The translations under genes were made by a program, and so were the position numbers. A stretch of 64,000 nucleotides of DNA from Frankiales bacterium (lineage in GTDB: Bacteria; Actinomycetota; Actinomycetes; Mycobacteriales; SCTD01), in NCBI GenBank assembly GCA_025966135.1, contig JAOPVP010000001.1, forward strand, positions 1 to 64,000, given 5' to 3'. A model generated the notes under the pieces. The model searched no databases, was not told the origin of the DNA, and was given only the letters and a program-made list of their open reading frames with translations. Positions 60,888-64,000 of the stretch are shown here, piece by piece (positions within the stretch are counted from its first letter, which is position 1; each line of letters begins with the position of its first letter).

Positions 60888-62284
60888 GTCCGACCCGCAC
60901 GGTGCGTGCGGTCACGGTCGCCACCGCGATCGTGGGCGTCGTCGCGTGCCTGTTCGACACGTGGGGCGCACCGTCCTGGTGGGGCGTGCCGATGCTGGTC
61001 GCGGGTGTCGCCGTGTCCGAGATCGCGATCGTGAGCCTGCAGTTCGGCCGCCAGACCTGGACGTTCTCCCTGACGGAGAGCGCGCTCGGCGCGGCGTGGG
61101 TCATCGGCACCGGGAACTGGTCGCCCGTCGCCGTGATCGCGGGCGTGTACATCGCCCAGACCGTGCTGCGACGGCCAGCGCTGAAGAAGCACTTCAACAT
61201 GGCCGTGTTCGGCACGGCCGCCGCGCTCGGGTCGCTGACCGCCGGCGCCTGTGGCGGCGGGGTCCCGGGGGCCATCGCCGGCATGGCGGTGTTCTTTGCC
61301 ATCAACCACTCCCTGGTGGGCGTCGCGGTAGCAGTCACCAGCCGCCGCTCGCTGGTACCGCTGCTGGTCACCTCCGCACCGCTGTCCGCGGTGCACATGG
61401 CGGGCAACAGCTCCATCGGCCTGCTCGCTGCCTACCTGGCGCTGAAGGCACCGCTCGGGCTGTTCGGCCTGGTGGTGCCGCTCGCGCTCCTGTGGACGTC
61501 GTACGACCAGCAGACCCGCCGCAGCCAGGAGGCCCGGCTGTTCGCCGAGCTGGCCGCGGGCCAGGAGCGGATCACGGCCCGCACGAGCGACACCTCCGCG
61601 CAGGTGATCGTCAGTGCCGCGGCGCGGCTCTTCGGCGGCGCGGACATCGAGATGCTGCTGCTCGCCGCGGATGGTCCCGTCCGGTACGCCGGTGACGAGA
61701 CCGGCGCCCCCCAACGCCTGCGGGTCGACGCCGACGTCTTCGATGAGCCGTGGGTCCTGCGGGCCCTGGGTACCCGGGGGGTCGCCACCGGCAGCGAAGA
61801 CGGTCGGCCGTGGTGCTCGACCGTGCTGGGTGCACCCGAGAGCCCTCAGGCCGTCCTCATCGCCCGGCGTCCCAAGGGCTCGGCCGGCTTCGGCCGCGGC
61901 GAGGTGCGTCTCGCGGAGGTCCTCGTCGGCCAGGCGGACTCGTGGCTGTCGGTCGCGGACCTGTCTGACCGGGCCCGCTCGGCGAGCGCCCAGGCTGCCG
62001 TCGCCGGACAGGCCGCGCGCGCCCTCGGCGACATCGGAGCGGCCACTGCCCCTGCCCTGACTGTGCTGCGGGAGTCCGCCGACCGGCTCGCCCGGCTGGC
62101 GGAGTCCGAAGGCGGTGTCGACGACATCGTCGAGGAGCTGCACCTGGTCGAGCGCGCTGTCGCCTCGCTGCTCGGCGCCATCGCGCTCGCCGCCGATCCT
62201 GACCTCATCCGTGCTCACGACCGCGGCCCGGTCGGTACGGTCCGCCCCGCCACCGACTGGACCACGACCGGTGTCCTGAGGTGA
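60884..62284 (+). CDS. Membrane sensor protein with GAF-like domain, no kinase domain
   Basis: 466 residues from GTG. Seven or so transmembrane helices (about 8-205, including LFDTWGAPSWWGVPMLVAGVAV and KKHFNMAVFGTAAALGSL), a short coiled linker (QEARLFAELAAGQERITARTSD), then a GAF-like domain (about 240-360: SAAARLFGGADIEMLLLAADG). A helical tail follows with no phospho-acceptor His or HATPase motifs. Likely a signal-input module for the kinase encoded next, with which it overlaps (GTGA). Confidence 0.8.
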   Translation: MSPTRTVRAVTVATAIVGVVACLFDTWGAPSWWGVPMLVAGVAVSEIAIVSLQFGRQTWTFSLTESALGAAWVIGTGNWSPVAVIAGVYIAQTVLRRPALKKHFNMAVFGTAAALGSLTAGACGGGVPGAIAGMAVFFAINHSLVGVAVAVTSRRSLVPLLVTSAPLSAVHMAGNSSIGLLAAYLALKAPLGLFGLVVPLALLWTSYDQQTRRSQEARLFAELAAGQERITARTSDTSAQVIVSAAARLFGGADIEMLLLAADGPVRYAGDETGAPQRLRVDADVFDEPWVLRALGTRGVATGSEDGRPWCSTVLGAPESPQAVLIARRPKGSAGFGRGEVRLAEVLVGQADSWLSVADLSDRARSASAQAAVAGQAARALGDIGAATAPALTVLRESADRLARLAESEGGVDDIVEELHLVERAVASLLGAIALAADPDLIRAHDRGPVGTVRPATDWTTTGVLR

Positions 62285-63423
62285 GCATGCGGTCCCGGGT
62301 GGCGTTGCCGTTGGCGGTCTGGGCGGCCCTGCTCGGCAGCGGCGCCGTCCTCACCGTGGTCGGCGTCGTCGCGCTCGTCCTCAGCGCGGAGGACGACCTC
62401 GACGCCCGCGCCGGCCAGGCTCTCGCGGCGGGTGCCTGCGCAGGCCTGATCGTCGTGCTGTCGGCCGTCGTCGTGGCCACGCGGCTCGCCGCGGCGATGC
62501 GCGCGCTGCACAGCAACGCCGTACGACGTCTCGAGGAGCCCAGCCTCTCCCTCCAGAGCACGCGGCGGTTCGTGACGCGGACCAGTCTCGAGGTGGCCGA
62601 GCTCGCGAACACCCTCGACGCACTGCATGCGCGGGTGCGGGTGGCCGACGAGCTGGGGGAGCGGCACCGCCGGGATGCCGAGACCGCCGGCGCCGGGGTC
62701 TTCGAGCTCCTCTCCGGCCTGGTGGCGGCGGAGGAGGGCGCCCGGGGTCAGCTGGCCGCCGAGCTGCACGACACCGTCGCCCAGTCACTGATGATCGCCC
62801 GCGGCCTGCTGGCCGGGTCGCCGTCGACGCCGGCCGAGATCGCCAAGCTCACCGACTACGTTGAGGACGCTGAGGAGCAGGTGCGCGCCGTGATGGCCCG
62901 CACCCGGCCACCGGCCCTGCGCGACGGCGACCTGGCCAGTGCGGTGGGGGGCCTGCGGCTCGACATGAACGCGCGCTACGGCCTGCACGTTGCCGTCGAG
63001 TGGCCGGAGTCGGCGTACCCGCTGCCGCTGGCCTCCGCTGTGACCGTCTACCGGTTCTTCCAGGAGGCTCTGCTCAACGTCGTCAAGCACGCCGACGTCG
63101 ACGACGCCGTGGTCTCACTGCGGGTCGACGAGGACTCGGTGCTCGCCCAGGTCAGCGATGAGGGCCCAGGCTTCGACCCCGCCACGGTACGTCCGGACCG
63201 CGGACGGCACGTCGGCCTCGGGCTGCTGCGCGAGCGGGCCCGGCTGTCCGGCGGCAACCTCGAGGTCGACAGCCGGCGTGGCCACGGGACGACCCTGACC
63301 CTGCGCCTGCCCCGGCCGTCGTCGGCGGTCGCACCACCGGCTCACCTGCTCGCGCACCTGGCTGCGCAGGACACCGGCGAACCGGTGCTGCGCCGTCGGA
63401 TCTCGGACCGCGCTCGCCGCTAG
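62281..63423 (+). CDS. Sensor histidine kinase, HisKA_3 family
   Basis: 380 residues. Two N-terminal transmembrane helices (about 8-32 and 45-67), a HAMP-like/coiled segment, HisKA_3 helix GQLAAELHDTVAQSL with the phospho-acceptor His, and a complete HATPase_c domain: N box FFQEALLNVVKHADV, G1 VSDEGPGFDP, G2 GRHVGLGLLRERARLSGG, and GHGTTLTLRLP. Likely phosphorylates the divergently encoded response regulator at 58577. Its stop overlaps the convergent DUF3000 gene by 4 nt. Confidence 0.92.
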   Translation: MSMRSRVALPLAVWAALLGSGAVLTVVGVVALVLSAEDDLDARAGQALAAGACAGLIVVLSAVVVATRLAAAMRALHSNAVRRLEEPSLSLQSTRRFVTRTSLEVAELANTLDALHARVRVADELGERHRRDAETAGAGVFELLSGLVAAEEGARGQLAAELHDTVAQSLMIARGLLAGSPSTPAEIAKLTDYVEDAEEQVRAVMARTRPPALRDGDLASAVGGLRLDMNARYGLHVAVEWPESAYPLPLASAVTVYRFFQEALLNVVKHADVDDAVVSLRVDEDSVLAQVSDEGPGFDPATVRPDRGRHVGLGLLRERARLSGGNLEVDSRRGHGTTLTLRLPRPSSAVAPPAHLLAHLAAQDTGEPVLRRRISDRARR

Positions 63424-64000
63424 GCGCTCGGCGCGCGGCTACGCAGGGCGGTGACGCCCGTCGGTGGGACGCCGGCGGTCATGCAGAGCAGGTCGCACCA
63501 GGCCTGCAGGTGCACGCTCAGGTCGAGGCTGCCGTCGGCCTCGTGCAACGGGCTCCACGAGGCGCGCACCTCGACCTCGTTGGTCTCCTCGGGCTCCTCG
63601 ACGAGCCCGAACGTCAGCGAGGCCGTGCGGGTCACGGTGCCGCCGGCCGCGGTGTGCTGAGCCGCTCGACCGACGAGGGAGTCGGTGAGCCAGCTCCAAC
63701 CGACCTCGGCGAGGGCCGGGTCGCCTGCCATCTCCCGGTCGACGTCGGCGCTGACGAACGCCACGACCCGGGTGTCGCCTCGCCAACCGTCCTGACCGGC
63801 CGGGTCGTGCAGGACCACGAAACGGCCGGTGGCCACCTCGTCGCCGTCCTTGTTGACCTCGGCGCTGAAAGCGACCGCGTGCGGGGCGAGCCGGCGCGGC
63901 GCGGGCACCTCATGGAGCTCGAGAATCCCTGGGCGCTCGGCGTCGCTGATCGTCTGATGGAGCTCCTCGACCGCGCGGGCGAAGACGCTGGAAGTGCTCG
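63420..64000 (-). CDS. DUF3000 protein, 5' part missing
   Basis: At least 193 residues; the frame runs out of the window upstream (visible start SSVFARAVEELHQTISDAERP). Actinobacterial DUF3000 pattern: LAPHAVAFSAEV, ATGRFVVLHDPAGQDGW.G.TRVVAFV, EVGWSWLTDSL, and HLQAWCDLLCMTAGVPP. Function unknown. In other actinobacteria it sits between hemE and the RNase D block (memory); here a protease-sensor-kinase operon is inserted between it and the response regulator. Confidence 0.87.
   Translation of the reverse strand, partial: STSSVFARAVEELHQTISDAERPGILELHEVPAPRRLAPHAVAFSAEVNKDGDEVATGRFVVLHDPAGQDGWRGDTRVVAFVSADVDREMAGDPALAEVGWSWLTDSLVGRAAQHTAAGGTVTRTASLTFGLVEEPEETNEVEVRASWSPLHEADGSLDLSVHLQAWCDLLCMTAGVPPTGVTALRSRAPSA

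Noticed and set aside
59993..62218. 741-codon minus-strand frame opposite the protease and sensor
   Set aside because: Protease catalytic motifs and sensor helices on the plus strand explain this DNA; the antisense product is low-complexity.

Overview
This window comes from a very GC-rich (about 72 %) genome with GTG and ATG starts, tightly overlapping genes and almost no spacers. Gene content points to an actinobacterium (Actinomycetes): class II DAHP synthase, an RNase AS, a PASTA serine/threonine kinase, DUF3000 beside an HRDC RNase D, HelD, and DtxR-like boxes. Genus cannot be told from the sequence. No rRNA, tRNA, CRISPR array, transposase or phage gene was seen.

Layout. 1-3.5 kb (minus): a type IV pilus/type II secretion ATPase (cut by the window edge), a tiny membrane protein, a NarL-type response regulator and a membrane GAF-HisKA_3 kinase whose ATP-binding domain looks degenerate. 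3.6-24.4 kb: a core block resembling the mycobacterial Rv2187-Rv2178c neighbourhood (FadD15-like ligase, SRPBCC protein, ArsA-like ATPase, PlsC, RNase AS, class II DAHP synthase, PASTA kinase). It is interleaved with glucokinase, carbamate kinase, an ornithine-cyclodeaminase-like protein, a huge cyclase/AAA/TPR regulator, glycerol kinase and a phosphofructokinase with pyrophosphate-type residues. 24.4-40.8 kb: HelD; two unrelated DAHP synthases (class II and type I-beta) with a sigma/anti-sigma fusion between them; threonine aldolase; diguanylate cyclase; endonuclease IV; PASTA kinase; LysM-transglycosylase; ThiG-ThiH. Upstream of the type I-beta enzyme lies a very short reading frame, MQARWYGFPDRDSRSGAC, followed by a hairpin and a U-tract terminator: an apparent Trp/Tyr/Phe attenuator.

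40.2-52.5 kb: a TetR regulator divergent from a long, translationally coupled gene series. It encodes two paralogous membrane-anchored solute-binding proteins, a GPH-type symporter, a sphingosine-1-phosphate-lyase-like PLP enzyme, a fused LivH-LivM permease, LivG, LivF, a cell-surface protein, a zinc-ribbon membrane protein and a D-threonine-aldolase-like PLP enzyme. It reads as an uptake and cleavage system for an unknown beta-hydroxy-amino compound. 52.5-56.7 kb: methyltransferase, DUF1059, HTH-only regulator with a perfect operator-like palindrome, and an iron/metal block (ZIP transporter, double-cupredoxin lipoprotein, EfeU permease) with two DtxR-like boxes. 56.7-64 kb: GNAT, RNase D, response regulator, then a divergent operon of a secreted S8 protease with C-terminal Trp repeats, a membrane GAF-like sensor and an intact histidine kinase, and finally a partial DUF3000 gene.

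Several genes start 6-7 nt after a TANNNT hexamer, which suggests leaderless transcripts are common here.
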